NCBI RefSeq assembly: GCF_913060805.1
Contig: NZ_CAJXTC010000022.1
Coordinates: 1 to 64,000 of the forward strand
Source: an uncultured Draconibacterium sp.
GTDB taxonomy: Bacteria > Bacteroidota > Bacteroidia > Bacteroidales > Prolixibacteraceae
DNA length: 64,000 nt
Direction of reading: 5' to 3'
A program made the position numbers and the translations under genes. The notes under the pieces are model-generated. The model searched no databases. It was not told where the DNA came from and saw only the letters and a program-made list of their open reading frames with translations. Shown in pieces: positions 20,254 through 29,443 of this stretch (position 1 is its first letter; every line of letters starts with the position of its first letter).

Positions 20254-21009
20254 TTAGTTTAAAGCAAAATTAATCGGAACTGTGTACTGAACACGAACAG
20301 TTTTGCCTCGCTGTTTACCGGGTTTCCACATCGGAAGTGCTTTTACCACACGAAGTGCCTCTTTGTCTAATGAAGGATCTACGCCTCGTTCTATTTTTGC
20401 ATCACCAATAGAACCATCTTTTTCTACCACAAACGAAACATACACTTTGCCTTGTATACCATTCTTTTGTGCCACTTCAGGATAATTAAGGGCGTTGGCA
20501 ATATATTTTCTTAAGGCCTCGTCGCCACCCGGAAATTCCGGCATATCTTCTACAATAAAAAACACCGCGTCAGCTCCTTCTCCACTTTTAATATTTTTCT
20601 CTTCGGCCGCTCCTTCATTTAAAGCAAACATTATCGGCACCGTGTAACTCACCTTTACAGGAACACCTTTTTGTTTTCCGGGGGTCCAGGTTTTATCAAG
20701 TGCATTAATAACCCGTAGCGCCTCTTTATCGAGCGACGGATCAACACCGCGTGCTATTTTCGCATCTTCAATTTTCCCCTCTTCGTTTAATACAAAAGTC
20801 ACGTACACTTTACCCTGAATTCCATTCTCTTTGGCTGCAACCGGGTATTTTACCAAAGATGCAATATCATTGCGCAAAGCCTCCTCGCCTCCCGGATATT
20901 CCGGCATATCTTCAACAATAACAAATACTTGTTCTTTCTTACTGCTGTCCTGTGCGAATACATTCATTGTCAGGATTACACCCAAAATGATTAATACATA
21001 ATTCCTCAT
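20254..21009 (-). CDS. periplasmic protein with two TonB C-terminal domains
   Basis: A 251-residue protein. After a signal peptide (MRNYVLIILGVILTMNVFAQ) come two near-identical TonB_C domains, about 28-135 and 147-251. Each starts with EDMPE[YF]PGG and ends with VPVKVSYTVPIMFALN or VRVQYTVPINFALN. Both contain the block NGIQGKVYV-FV and ARGVDPSLDKEAL or its variant. There is no transmembrane anchor and no proline-rich linker, so it cannot work as a normal TonB; it more likely binds partners in the periplasm. It lies 33 bp downstream of the tonB-like gene and upstream of blaI on the same strand. Confidence 0.88.
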   Translation of the reverse strand: MRNYVLIILGVILTMNVFAQDSSKKEQVFVIVEDMPEYPGGEEALRNDIASLVKYPVAAKENGIQGKVYVTFVLNEEGKIEDAKIARGVDPSLDKEALRVINALDKTWTPGKQKGVPVKVSYTVPIMFALNEGAAEEKNIKSGEGADAVFFIVEDMPEFPGGDEALRKYIANALNYPEVAQKNGIQGKVYVSFVVEKDGSIGDAKIERGVDPSLDKEALRVVKALPMWKPGKQRGKTVRVQYTVPINFALN

Positions 21010-21042
21010 AATTCTTTTTATTAGTGGTTATTTTAAAATTGT

Positions 21043-21732
21043 TTACTGCAGCTTAAATGTTATTTGTGCATTGTAGTACACTTTTACCGGTTTGCCACGT
21101 TGTTTACCGGGTTTAAACCGTGGAAGGCTGTTTATTACCCGCAGTGCTTCCTTGTCTAACGACGGATCAATGGGTCTTAGCACCTGAGCATCACTTACAT
21201 CCCCCGTTTCATTAACTACAAATTTCACATATACTCTCCCCTGTATCCCGTTTTCCTGGGCAATTACCGGGTAACGAACATTGGAATTGATGTACTGATA
21301 CAAAGCCCGTATACCACCCGGGAATTCGGGTACTTCTTCTACTACTACAAAAATTTCATCAACTGCCTCTTCTTCTTCATTCGTGCTTTCAATTATAGGC
21401 TGCACGTCAATTACAGTCTCATCATCGGCCTCGGTGTCTTCAATCAACAGTTCATCTTCAATTTCAATATCGTCGTCAACGATATTTAGCACCTCAATTA
21501 CTTTTGGTGGCGGCGGCGGTGGCGGAGGTTTTACTTCCGCTTCCCGGGTAATAGGAATTATTTCCTCCTCAACCTCGAGCGATTGAATTACTCCAAGTGA
21601 GTCGGCTTTTGCCGGAGTTGTTGTCCACTCAAAAGCCGCAAGCGTAGTTCCCAGCGCTACTACTAACCCAATTAAAAAGAAGGTGTTTCGCTTTCTTTCC
21701 AGGTCGGCCTTTTGTTCTTTTTTTACTTCCAT
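21043..21732 (-). CDS. TonB family energy-transducing protein
   Basis: A 229-residue TonB-like protein. A cytosolic N-terminus and a single TM segment (about 19-38, FFLIGLVVALGTTLAAFEW) lead to a proline run (EVKPPPPPPPPKVIEV). A highly acidic linker and a C-terminal TonB_C domain follow, starting VEEVPEFPGGIRALYQYINS. TonB uses the ExbB/ExbD motor to open TonB-dependent outer-membrane transporters; no exb genes are in the window. The ATG at 21732 is preferred over a TTG at 21741. Two perfect palindromes with AACTA arms lie 112-147 bp upstream, suggesting control by the neighbouring BlaI-like repressor. Confidence 0.9.
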   Translation of the reverse strand: MEVKKEQKADLERKRNTFFLIGLVVALGTTLAAFEWTTTPAKADSLGVIQSLEVEEEIIPITREAEVKPPPPPPPPKVIEVLNIVDDDIEIEDELLIEDTEADDETVIDVQPIIESTNEEEEAVDEIFVVVEEVPEFPGGIRALYQYINSNVRYPVIAQENGIQGRVYVKFVVNETGDVSDAQVLRPIDPSLDKEALRVINSLPRFKPGKQRGKPVKVYYNAQITFKLQ

Positions 21733-21843
21733 AATCGTCAAAATTTTGTTATTACTTTAAAAATTCACCGTTCATTTTTAGTAAAAACAACATCCTCTTT
21801 CTGACTATAGCTTTTCAGTTATCCTTTACATGAGCAAACATAT

Positions 21844-21943
21844 AACTAATAAATTAGTTTTCAAACTAAATATTTAGTTATTTATTTTCACAAAATTGCA
21901 ATTAGCTGGTTTAATGATCTTTAAAACAACTATATTTTTAGTT
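21844..21943 (-). promoter_or_regulatory. cluster of three AACTA...TAGTT palindromes (candidate BlaI operators)
   Basis: AACTAATAAATTAGTT (21844-21859) and AACTAAATATTTAGTT (21864-21879) are 16-bp inverted repeats, perfect apart from a central AA in the first. Their centres are 20 bp apart. A weaker AACTATATTTTTAGTT lies at 21928-21943. BlaI-family repressors bind such paired palindromes. They lie upstream of the tonB-like gene and share arms with sequences ahead of blaI. The nitrilase gene ends at 21977, so the site serves the tonB side. Confidence 0.65.
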
Positions 21944-21976
21944 TAAAAGTCTGAGATTTGGTTTGAAAAGAGAATT

Positions 21977-22744
21977 TTACAGAATTGAGAAGGTATCACG
22001 ATCGTTGAGCAGAGGGAATTTTTGTCGGAAATTGTGTAATTCGGAGTAAGAAATTTCAAAAGTTTTAATCGTTTCTTTCTCCCCCATAAACTCAGCTATA
22101 CCTTTTGGAGAAATACATGCAGAGTCGCCCAAATAACTTAAACCTGTACCATCGGTTCCAACACGGTTAACGCCAAAACAATACGATTGATTTTCAATGG
22201 CACGCGAAATAAGCAGGTTTTTCCAGACATGATGACGAGGCGATGGCCAGTTTGCCATATAAAAGACAACGTCGTAATCTTCCAGGTTTCGGGCAAACGC
22301 AGGAAAACGGAGATCGTAACAGATTTGTGGACAGAATTTCCAGCCTTTGTATTCGACGATTAATTTGTCTTTACCGGGTTCGTAGTGTAAATGCTCCTGC
22401 CCCATACTGTATAAATGGCGTTTATCGTACGATTCAATTTTACCATCGGAAAATACCCAAAGTGCACGGTTGTATACCTTCCCTTCATCTTCAATAATAA
22501 GGCTTCCAACCACTACCGCGTTTTTATCAGCAGCTACTTGCTGCATCCATTTTACTGACGCTCCATTCAATGGTTCCTTTAACTTCTCAGGATGCATCGA
22601 AAAGCCGGTTGTAAACATTTCCGGGAGAATGATCACATCTGTTTCTTCAATAGTTTCCAACCAATTGGAATACTTTTCCAGGTTTGCTTTTGGATCTTCC
22701 CAGATGATATCGGGTTGTATGATGGTAATTTTTAGGTTTTTCAT
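21977..22744 (-). CDS. carbon-nitrogen hydrolase, omega-amidase-like (nitrilase superfamily)
   Basis: A 255-residue nitrilase-fold enzyme with the catalytic Glu in ILPEMFTTGF, Lys in YDKRHLYSMG and Cys in CPQICYDLRFP. The MFTTGFSM and MGQEHLHYEPG blocks fit the YafV/Nit2 omega-amidase subgroup, which hydrolyses alpha-ketoglutaramate or alpha-ketosuccinamate formed by glutamine/asparagine transaminases. Its length is standard. It lies 34 bp downstream of the alcohol dehydrogenase gene on the same strand, with a short CGCAGAT repeat between them. The substrate is inferred from the subgroup. Confidence 0.88.
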   Translation of the reverse strand: MKNLKITIIQPDIIWEDPKANLEKYSNWLETIEETDVIILPEMFTTGFSMHPEKLKEPLNGASVKWMQQVAADKNAVVVGSLIIEDEGKVYNRALWVFSDGKIESYDKRHLYSMGQEHLHYEPGKDKLIVEYKGWKFCPQICYDLRFPAFARNLEDYDVVFYMANWPSPRHHVWKNLLISRAIENQSYCFGVNRVGTDGTGLSYLGDSACISPKGIAEFMGEKETIKTFEISYSELHNFRQKFPLLNDRDTFSIL

Positions 22745-22753
22745 GTTGTTTCT

Positions 22754-22779
22754 CGCAGATTACGCAGATAAACGCAGAT
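22754..22779. repeat. short repeat, three copies of CGCAGAT
   Basis: CGCAGAT occurs at 22754-22760, 22763-22769 and 22773-22779, spaced 9 and 10 bp. The last copy runs into the stop codon of the alcohol dehydrogenase gene. Similar CGCAGAT strings are, from memory, dispersed repeats in Bacteroidota genomes; I could not check copy number here. Confidence 0.6.
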
Positions 22780-23819
22780 TAGAATTTATTGATAACAGTA
22801 ACTCCCAGATTTGCAAAGTTGTTCATGTTGACTAATGCTTCCGGTGCTTCTTCCAGAGAAATGGTTTTGCCTAACATCAATTCCGGATGTACTTTACCGG
22901 CTTTTATCATTTCAAAAACAGCATCGTAACGAAAGGCTTGCATCCCGTGGCTTCCAAGGATTTCAATCTCATGCGCAACAACTTTATCCATAGGTACTTT
23001 CGGGTGTTTATGATCGGCAGTTGTTAAACCAACCTGCACATGTTTTCCCCGTTTTCTCAAACAGGAAATGGAATTAAAACAGGTTTCCTGGCTGCCCAAT
23101 GCATCGATGGAAAGATGTGCTCCGCGGCCCGTAACTTTTATAATTTCTGCAGGAACGTTTGGTATTTCTTTTGCGTTGATGAGAACGTTTGCGCCTAACT
23201 TTTTGGCCAGTTGCAATTTTGCATCATCAATATCAATTGCAACTACATTTGCTCCTGCACCCGATGCAATATTTATGGCCGACAATCCAACTCCTCCACA
23301 TCCATGCACGGCCACCCATTGTCCGGCCGTAACTTTCCCCTGGTCGATTACCGCACGAAACGAGGTGATAAACCGGCATCCCAGACTGGCGGCTGTGACA
23401 AAATCAATTTCATCGGGCAAATGTACCAGGTTGATATCGGCATATTTTATTTCCACTAACTCGGCAAACGATCCCCAGGCTGTAAATCCCGGTTGAAACT
23501 GATTATCACAAACTTGCTGATTACCGGTCTGGCATTCGGGACAGCAGCCACAGCCGCTTACAAACGGAACCGTAACGCGGTCGCCAACGTTAAAGTTTTT
23601 GATTTCCGATCCAACTTCGGCTATGGTTCCTGCCAGTTCGTGACCGGGAACATGTGGTAAAACAATATCCGGGTCGTGCCCCATCCACCCATGCCAGTCG
23701 CTTCGACAAAGCCCGGTGGCTTCAACTTTTACAATCACACTATCGGGTGAAACAGTTGGATTGGGGACTTCTTTGATTTCAACTTTCCCTTTAAATTCTT
23801 CGTAATAAACAGCCTTCAT
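22779..23819 (-). CDS. zinc-dependent alcohol dehydrogenase
   Basis: A 346-residue medium-chain dehydrogenase/reductase. The catalytic zinc site is in [13 protein letters not shown] and HVPGHE. The structural zinc lobe has four Cys in [15 protein letters not shown]. The NAD(P)-binding Rossmann motif is [13 protein letters not shown], and the following [11 protein letters not shown] with an acidic residue favours NAD(H). The start at 23819 (MKAVYYEEF) is the family-typical one; the frame is open to 23843. The alcohol or aldehyde substrate cannot be stated. It precedes the omega-amidase-like gene. Confidence 0.92.
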   Translation of the reverse strand: MKAVYYEEFKGKVEIKEVPNPTVSPDSVIVKVEATGLCRSDWHGWMGHDPDIVLPHVPGHELAGTIAEVGSEIKNFNVGDRVTVPFVSGCGCCPECQTGNQQVCDNQFQPGFTAWGSFAELVEIKYADINLVHLPDEIDFVTAASLGCRFITSFRAVIDQGKVTAGQWVAVHGCGGVGLSAINIASGAGANVVAIDIDDAKLQLAKKLGANVLINAKEIPNVPAEIIKVTGRGAHLSIDALGSQETCFNSISCLRKRGKHVQVGLTTADHKHPKVPMDKVVAHEIEILGSHGMQAFRYDAVFEMIKAGKVHPELMLGKTISLEEAPEALVNMNNFANLGVTVINKF

Positions 23820-23959
23820 TGAACATACTTTTGTTAAACTCAAATGTAGTTAGAAGTAATTTGAAAAGGAAATATTTGGGAACAAGTTCAGCGCTTAATT
23901 ACCGAAGTTCTATATGCTTTATTATTTTATTTCAACAAACAATTTTAGTCTGTCATTAC

Positions 23960-24403
23960 TCATTTTTCTGGATTATAAATTTTTGAGGTAACGGTTCCGT
24001 CATTCTTAAACTCAAACAGAACAACTATTGACACATCTACTTTTTGCTCGCTTTTAATTCCCGGGCGCCATGTTTTTTCCAACTTATTAATAACCCTCAA
24101 AGCTTCTCTGTCAAAGTCAGGACCAATCCCCCTTGCAATTTTAGCATCTGCAATTTTTCCTTCTTTATTCACAACAAAATTCACATATACTTTCCCCTCA
24201 GTTCCATTAAAAGATGCTCCTTCAGGATATTTAATAAGGTAAGCGATTTCTTGTACTAATGCTATTTCGCCTCCCGGATATTCCGGCATTTCATCTACGA
24301 CATCATAAACTTTAGAATCTCTTTCTTGCGCTTTACTTTGAGAGATGCTTACAAAAAATACGATTGTAAGCATCAATAAGAAATTTAATGCTTTTGTTTT
24401 CAT
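23960..24403 (-). CDS. small secreted TonB C-terminal domain protein
   Basis: A 147-residue protein with a signal peptide (MKTKALNFLLMLTIVFFVSI) and then a single TonB_C domain starting DEMPEYPGGEIALVQEIAYL, with GTEGKVYVNFVVNKEGKIAD and DREALRVINKLEKTWRPGIK. There is no TM anchor or proline linker, like the two-domain protein at 20254-21009, of which it is a paralogue. The ATG at 24403 starts the signal peptide. It lies outside the BlaI cluster, separated by two metabolic genes. No AACTA palindrome is seen upstream. Function unknown. Confidence 0.85.
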   Translation of the reverse strand: MKTKALNFLLMLTIVFFVSISQSKAQERDSKVYDVVDEMPEYPGGEIALVQEIAYLIKYPEGASFNGTEGKVYVNFVVNKEGKIADAKIARGIGPDFDREALRVINKLEKTWRPGIKSEQKVDVSIVVLFEFKNDGTVTSKIYNPEK

Positions 24404-24480
24404 GGTTGTTGAATTTTGGTACAATATTTAATTACGAAGCAACAGTCAAATAGTTATTTTTAATTTGAAAACTTTGTCGT

Positions 24481-27400
24481 TTAAATCATCTTCCCTTCTT
24501 CGATATAATTAGCTCCCATTAACCGACTTTTATCCGGTGCCTTCAACCGTGTTGACGGCTCTTCCATATTCTCATTAGGTAAGCGATAAATTTCAGTCGC
24601 TTCAATACTGAGAAAGCCAAATTCTTCCACCACTTTCCCTTTTATCAGGTAGCAACCACCACCTGAAAAAGGGTAACGCGCGGCAATTTCCGGAAACTGT
24701 ACCGTGTCGATCCAATGCCCTTTAAAATCGATGAATACACCAAAACTCATGGTTTTACCATCGTTGGTGCGGGTGCGTTTTACATGTACCAAACTTCCTA
24801 CAATAGCCACATTTTGGTTAATCAAAAAAGGAAGATCACCGGCAGTGGTTAGCGGCAACTGCATAGCTTCCAGCAAATGAAAAGGCGAGCAGGTAACCGG
24901 AAATCCCAGCAACTCAATTTCGTCGTAAGCATTTTCCAGCGGATGATAATACAACTCCGGAATTTTAAACTCCTTCACTTCCTGCTTAAACAAAGTGCGC
25001 TCGGGTGCCGTTTTTTTCGATTTCGACAGAATAAAATGTGCATTCCACAACAGCTCCTTTTTCGATTTGCGGGTAAAATTAAAGGCGCCAATCCGGATTA
25101 AAATACTCAGCTGCTCCAGCGAAATGGGCACACGCTCCAGAAAATCCTGCAGATTGTGGTAATAACCGCCGCGGTAACGTTCTTTCAAAACAGCATTTAT
25201 CGTATTTGTTTCCAGGCTTTTTAAAAATCCCAGGCCGAGATGAATGACTTTTCCGTCGATTACGGTCTGCATTTCGCTGCGGTTAACACAAGGCGGAAAA
25301 ATAGTTGCCCCGTGCATGCGTGCCTCGTGCACATACAATTCGGTGCGGTAAAAACCACCGCCGTTGTTTATGGTTGCCACAATGTACTCCAGCGGATAAT
25401 AGGCCTTTATAAACAGCGCCTGAAAACTCTCTACCGCATACGACGCCGAATGTCCTTTGGAAAAAGCATAGTTGGCAAAACTCTCAATCTGCTCCCACAC
25501 ACGTTTTACCAAATCGAGGACGTAACCGCGTTCGGCACAATTGGAGAAAAATTTATCCTTGATCTTTCCAAACTCGTTGCGCTGCTTAAATTTCCACGAC
25601 ATACCACGCCGCAAAATATCCGATTCGGCCAGTGTAAGACCGGCAAAAAGGTGGGCAACTTTTATCACATCTTCCTGATAAACCATTACACCGTAGGTTT
25701 CTTCCAGCAGTTGGTAAAGTTCCGGAGCCTCGGCTTTTGCTGCCACACAACGACTACGATCGCGGTAACGCAGAATGTACTCGCGCATCATTCCACTTTG
25801 CGCCACCCCCGGACGAATAATGGAGCTGGCCGCCACCAAACGCAGGTAATCGTCGGCCTCCAGTTTGGTAAGCAACATGCGCATGGCCGGCGACTCCACA
25901 TAAAAACACCCGATGGTATTTCCGCGTTTTAGCAACTCCTTTATTTGCGGGTCTTCCTTAAAAGTTTTCAGGTCGTGAATATCAATTTCGGCGCCGGCAT
26001 TTTCGTGTGCCAGTTGAATAGCATCCTGGATTTTACTCAGTCCGCGCTGTCCCAGAATATCGAACTTGGCAAAACCAATGTCTTCGGCTTCGAGCATACT
26101 GAAATGAATGGTTGGGAAACCTTTTGGCGGCATGATGGTTGCTGAATACACACTGATAGGCTCTTCGGAAATAAGAATACCGCTGGAGTGTACGCTCAAA
26201 TGGCTCGGAAAACCATGAATCAGTTTACTGTACTGCAACACCAGCCGACTGATATCATCAAGACTACCAAAATCTTTTACTTTTTGCAATTTCTCAATTT
26301 CATGCGCAGGCAAACCAAAAACCTTTCCCAACTCGCGAACCACCGATTTATACTGAAATGTAATATAGGTTCCCACCAGTGCCGTGTGATCCCAACCATG
26401 CCGGTCGAAAATGTAGCGGGTAATATGATCGCGGTCACGCGAGGCAAAATCAATGTCAAAATCAGGCGGACTTTGCCGCGAGGGATTGATAAAACGCTCG
26501 AAATACAGGTCCAATTCAATGGGATCGACATCGGTAATACGTAGCAAATAAGCCACCATACTGTTGGCGCCACTTCCCCGCCCCACATAGTAACAACCTT
26601 CGCGTCGGGCATACTCCACCAGGTCCCAATTGATGAGAAAATACGAGGCAAAATCCATTTGTCGGATCACTGCCAGTTCTTTCTCCATTCGTGCAATTAC
26701 AGCCTCCGAAGGATTGCTAAAACGATATTTTAATCCTTCATTCGCTAATTTTCTTAGCAACTCAAAATCCTCTTCGGGCGAGTTGGTAAAACACTTTTTG
26801 TTTTTGGCCTTTTTGAACGTAAAATGAATGGAGCAATTGTTAATCAGGCGCTGTGTATTCTCAATAATATCCGGGAAATCGCGAAATATTTCCCTAATTT
26901 TTTCTTGCGGAAACATAATTTCATCCGGACTGGCTTCTTCGCTTTTGGGCAGACGACTTAACAGCGTATTATTATCCATCGTACGCAAAAGCCGGTGGAT
27001 ATTAAAGTCGCGTTTATTGCGAAAAGTAACTGGCTGCAACACAAGCAGTTTTTCCCGGTAGTTTCTCAGATCGCCAAATATTTTGCTGATCTGCGTTGGT
27101 TTTACACCGATAAATTCATTCTTGCGCAACAGTTTTGGATGCACTTTCCCAACCGGATAAATAAAATATACGTCCTCCATTTCCGGAGCTCGTTCCGCAA
27201 AATCAGCCTCTTCGTGCAAATGCATCGTCAGGTGCTCGTTCAGCTTCTGAAAACCACTGTTATTTCGTGCAATGCCAATGTATTGTTGCTGTGCGCCATT
27301 TCTGAAATCGATGCCCACAACCGGACGCAGGTCTTTTCCTTCGCAACGGCGGATAAAATCGATGGTAGCCGAAGTATTGTTGATATCGGTCAGCACCAGC

Positions 27401-27495
27401 GAATTGTAGCCTTTTCCGGTCGCTTCATCAATCAACTCGTCGATGGAAAGCGTACCGAATTTGTAGCTGTAGTATGTATGGCAATTTAGTAACAT
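24481..27495 (-). CDS. second DNA polymerase III alpha subunit (DnaE2-like, error-prone type)
   Basis: A C-family polymerase of 1004 residues, shorter than replicative DnaE (about 1160 or more). The N-terminal PHP domain is degenerate: LNCHTYYS lacks the first metal His, and LTDINN replaces the usual LTDHGN, so exonuclease activity is unlikely. The polymerase active site shows PPDFDIDFASRDRD, preceded by GRGSGANSMVAYLL. A helix-hairpin-helix/finger region and an OB-fold (VAIVGSLVHVKRTRTNDGKT) close the protein. The ATG at 27495 is taken over a TTG at 27501. It lies downstream of dinB on the same strand with 120 bp between. This pairing with dinB and an S24 repressor suggests SOS translesion synthesis. 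Confidence 0.92.
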   Translation of the reverse strand: MLLNCHTYYSYKFGTLSIDELIDEATGKGYNSLVLTDINNTSATIDFIRRCEGKDLRPVVGIDFRNGAQQQYIGIARNNSGFQKLNEHLTMHLHEEADFAERAPEMEDVYFIYPVGKVHPKLLRKNEFIGVKPTQISKIFGDLRNYREKLLVLQPVTFRNKRDFNIHRLLRTMDNNTLLSRLPKSEEASPDEIMFPQEKIREIFRDFPDIIENTQRLINNCSIHFTFKKAKNKKCFTNSPEEDFELLRKLANEGLKYRFSNPSEAVIARMEKELAVIRQMDFASYFLINWDLVEYARREGCYYVGRGSGANSMVAYLLRITDVDPIELDLYFERFINPSRQSPPDFDIDFASRDRDHITRYIFDRHGWDHTALVGTYITFQYKSVVRELGKVFGLPAHEIEKLQKVKDFGSLDDISRLVLQYSKLIHGFPSHLSVHSSGILISEEPISVYSATIMPPKGFPTIHFSMLEAEDIGFAKFDILGQRGLSKIQDAIQLAHENAGAEIDIHDLKTFKEDPQIKELLKRGNTIGCFYVESPAMRMLLTKLEADDYLRLVAASSIIRPGVAQSGMMREYILRYRDRSRCVAAKAEAPELYQLLEETYGVMVYQEDVIKVAHLFAGLTLAESDILRRGMSWKFKQRNEFGKIKDKFFSNCAERGYVLDLVKRVWEQIESFANYAFSKGHSASYAVESFQALFIKAYYPLEYIVATINNGGGFYRTELYVHEARMHGATIFPPCVNRSEMQTVIDGKVIHLGLGFLKSLETNTINAVLKERYRGGYYHNLQDFLERVPISLEQLSILIRIGAFNFTRKSKKELLWNAHFILSKSKKTAPERTLFKQEVKEFKIPELYYHPLENAYDEIELLGFPVTCSPFHLLEAMQLPLTTAGDLPFLINQNVAIVGSLVHVKRTRTNDGKTMSFGVFIDFKGHWIDTVQFPEIAARYPFSGGGCYLIKGKVVEEFGFLSIEATEIYRLPNENMEEPSTRLKAPDKSRLMGANYIEEGKMI

Positions 27496-27621
27496 AACCA
27501 ATGCGTTAATGCAAGAATGCTTAAATCAGTTTCGAGTCACTGGTCATTGGTTCTGAACACTGCGACTGCTCACTTTTTCCTTCATTATTCTTAAATCGTT
27601 AATCATCATTCATCACTCAAT

Positions 27622-28836
27622 TTATATCCTCCTGTGTGCCGGAATTACAGGCGGCTGACCGTTAAACGGATTACTCATTTGTCCGATTCCACGGGTTCCC
27701 ATGGTTGAGGCGCGCTGCACGGCATTTTGCCCAAAACGGTTCCGAATCTTATCCATGCGCTGGTACAGGTTTATCAGTTTGGTATCGTCTTCAAACAGTT
27801 TCATCTGGTAGCTTCCGCCCACCAAATGACTAAAACGCACGCCCACCAGCCGCACCAAAACCCGACGCGTGTACAACTGATCAAAAAGCTCCATGGTAGT
27901 TTGAATTAGCGTATGATCAAGCGAGGTGTACGGAATTCGCTTTTGGCGGGTGCGGGTATCAAAATCCGAATAACGCACGGTTACCGTAACACACGATGTT
28001 AATTTGTTTCCGTTGCGCAGGTAAAAAGCCAGTTTTTCGGCCATGGCCAGCAACAAGTTTTTCAGCGCCTGCACATCAATGGTATCTTTCTCGAAAGTCA
28101 GCGACGACGAAATAGATTTCCGCTCGTGATAGGGTTCCACCAGCGAATTATCGATGCCCTGCGCCTTTTTCCACAACACAATGCCATTTTTACCCATCAC
28201 TTTGTCCATCAACTCGATTGGCATTTCCTGAATGGTTTTCACATAACGGATTCCCATACTCAGCAGCATTTTGTAAGTCTGATCGCCCACCATCGGGATT
28301 TTTTTCACCGGCAGCGGCGCCAGAAACTCTTTTTCATGCCCGAATTCAATCTGCTGAAAACCATTGGGTTTTATCTCGCCAGTTGCCACTTTCGACACCG
28401 TTTTATTGGTCGATAGTCCGAACGAAATAGGCAAATGCGTTTGATCGATAATTCGCTCGCGCAATTCCTGCGCCCATTTGTAGCAGCCGTAAAACTTATC
28501 CATTCCGCTTACATCGATATAAAACTCGTCGATGGATGATTTTTCGTAAAGCGGTGCCTCCTCTTTAATAATATCGGTTATCTCGTCGGAGAATTTGCTG
28601 TAAATAGAGCTGTTTCCTTTTACCACAATGGCCTCGGGACAAAGTCGGCGTGCCATTTGCATAGGCATGGCCGAATGTATGCCGTATTGCCGCGCTTCGT
28701 AACTGCAGGCCGCCACCACTCCCCGTCCACTGGTACCTCCAACCAACACCGGTTTGCCGATCAACTCACGGTTCATCAGCCTTTCACACGACACAAAAAA
28801 GGTGTCCAGATCAATATGTACAATATTTCGATTCAA
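27622..28836 (-). CDS. dinB: DNA polymerase IV (Y-family)
   Basis: Error-prone Y-family polymerase that bypasses lesions. The 404 residues begin NRNIVHIDLDTFFVSCE with the first catalytic Asp. The second site is YEKSSIDEFYIDVSG, and GRGVVAACSYEARQYGI is the usual fingers motif. A thumb and little-finger domain follow. The C-terminal 30 residues are Pro/Arg-rich rather than a clear beta-clamp peptide. No ATG or GTG is available, so the start must be the TTG at 28836. A GACTA-N5-TAGTC repeat lies 27 bp upstream. It is divergent from the S24 repressor and upstream of the second dnaE. Confidence 0.94.
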   Translation of the reverse strand: MNRNIVHIDLDTFFVSCERLMNRELIGKPVLVGGTSGRGVVAACSYEARQYGIHSAMPMQMARRLCPEAIVVKGNSSIYSKFSDEITDIIKEEAPLYEKSSIDEFYIDVSGMDKFYGCYKWAQELRERIIDQTHLPISFGLSTNKTVSKVATGEIKPNGFQQIEFGHEKEFLAPLPVKKIPMVGDQTYKMLLSMGIRYVKTIQEMPIELMDKVMGKNGIVLWKKAQGIDNSLVEPYHERKSISSSLTFEKDTIDVQALKNLLLAMAEKLAFYLRNGNKLTSCVTVTVRYSDFDTRTRQKRIPYTSLDHTLIQTTMELFDQLYTRRVLVRLVGVRFSHLVGGSYQMKLFEDDTKLINLYQRMDKIRNRFGQNAVQRASTMGTRGIGQMSNPFNGQPPVIPAHRRI

Positions 28837-28862
28837 AATGTCGATATTTTCGTCAATTTTAC

Positions 28863-28877
28863 GACTATAATTTAGTC
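28863..28877. promoter_or_regulatory. candidate SOS operator upstream of dinB
   Basis: GACTA (28863-28867) and TAGTC (28873-28877) are a perfect 5-bp inverted repeat with a 5-bp centre, 27 bp before the dinB TTG start. The position suits a repressor site for the LexA-like protein encoded at 29504. I found no clear second copy upstream of that gene, so the assignment is tentative. Confidence 0.35.
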
Positions 28878-28940
28878 AATTATTATTACATTTGGTAGGA
28901 AAAAAGAGAAAGACAGAAGTTTGAAAAGAGAACTTTTTTG

Positions 28941-28994
28941 CACCGCGGCTTTAGCCCGGTGATTATGAGACACAATAGAGAAACGGCTTTAGCC
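28941..28994. repeat. left REP sequences of the transposase unit
   Basis: Two REP-like units. CACCG (28941-28945) and GGC (28947-28949) pair with GCC (28954-28956) and CGGTG (28957-28961) around a TTTA loop. A second GGCTTTAGCC lies at 28985-28994. Both share the core GGCTTTAGCC, which reappears inverted on the right side of the transposase gene. Confidence 0.8.
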
Positions 28995-29008
28995 TTTAAT
29001 TTTAAGTT

Positions 29009-29443
29009 ATGTCGTACGTTAAGATTTGGATTCATGCTGTCTGGGCAGTAAAAAACCGGGAGCCTATAATTTCGGAAGAGAATAGAAAGATTCTTTTTGA
29101 GCATATCCATAAAAATGCTTTGGAAAAAGAGATCCTAATAGAAGCAGTTGGAGGATATAACAACCATGTACATTGTCTTTTTCGATTGAAGAATGATCAA
29201 ACCATTGAGAAAGCTATGCAATTAATAAAAGGGGAATCATCCTTCTGGTTTAACAAGAATATAACTAATCACGTAAAGCTAAGCTGGCAAAAAGAATACT
29301 TCGCTGTAAGTGTGAGTGAATCACAAATAGAGAGAGTTATAAACTATATTCAGACACAGGAAAGCCACCATAAAAAGAAAACATGGGAAGAAGAATACCA
29401 GGAGTTCATTAAGAATTATGGTTTTAACGTTTTTAAAGGCTAA
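29009..29443 (+). CDS. REP-associated tyrosine transposase (Y1, IS200-like)
   Basis: A 144-residue HUH single-strand transposase. The metal-binding HUH motif is H53-V-H55 in GGYNNHVHCLF. The catalytic Tyr is most likely Y113 in RVINYIQTQESHHKK. The start MSYVKIWIHAVWAVKNREPI is typical of the Bacteroidota TnpA-REP group. Such enzymes cut and rejoin single-stranded REP hairpins. The stop codon (29441-29443) lies inside the right-hand GGCTAAAGCC REP core, so the gene and repeat are physically linked. All key residues are present, so it may be active. Confidence 0.93.
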   Translation: MSYVKIWIHAVWAVKNREPIISEENRKILFEHIHKNALEKEILIEAVGGYNNHVHCLFRLKNDQTIEKAMQLIKGESSFWFNKNITNHVKLSWQKEYFAVSVSESQIERVINYIQTQESHHKKKTWEEEYQEFIKNYGFNVFKG

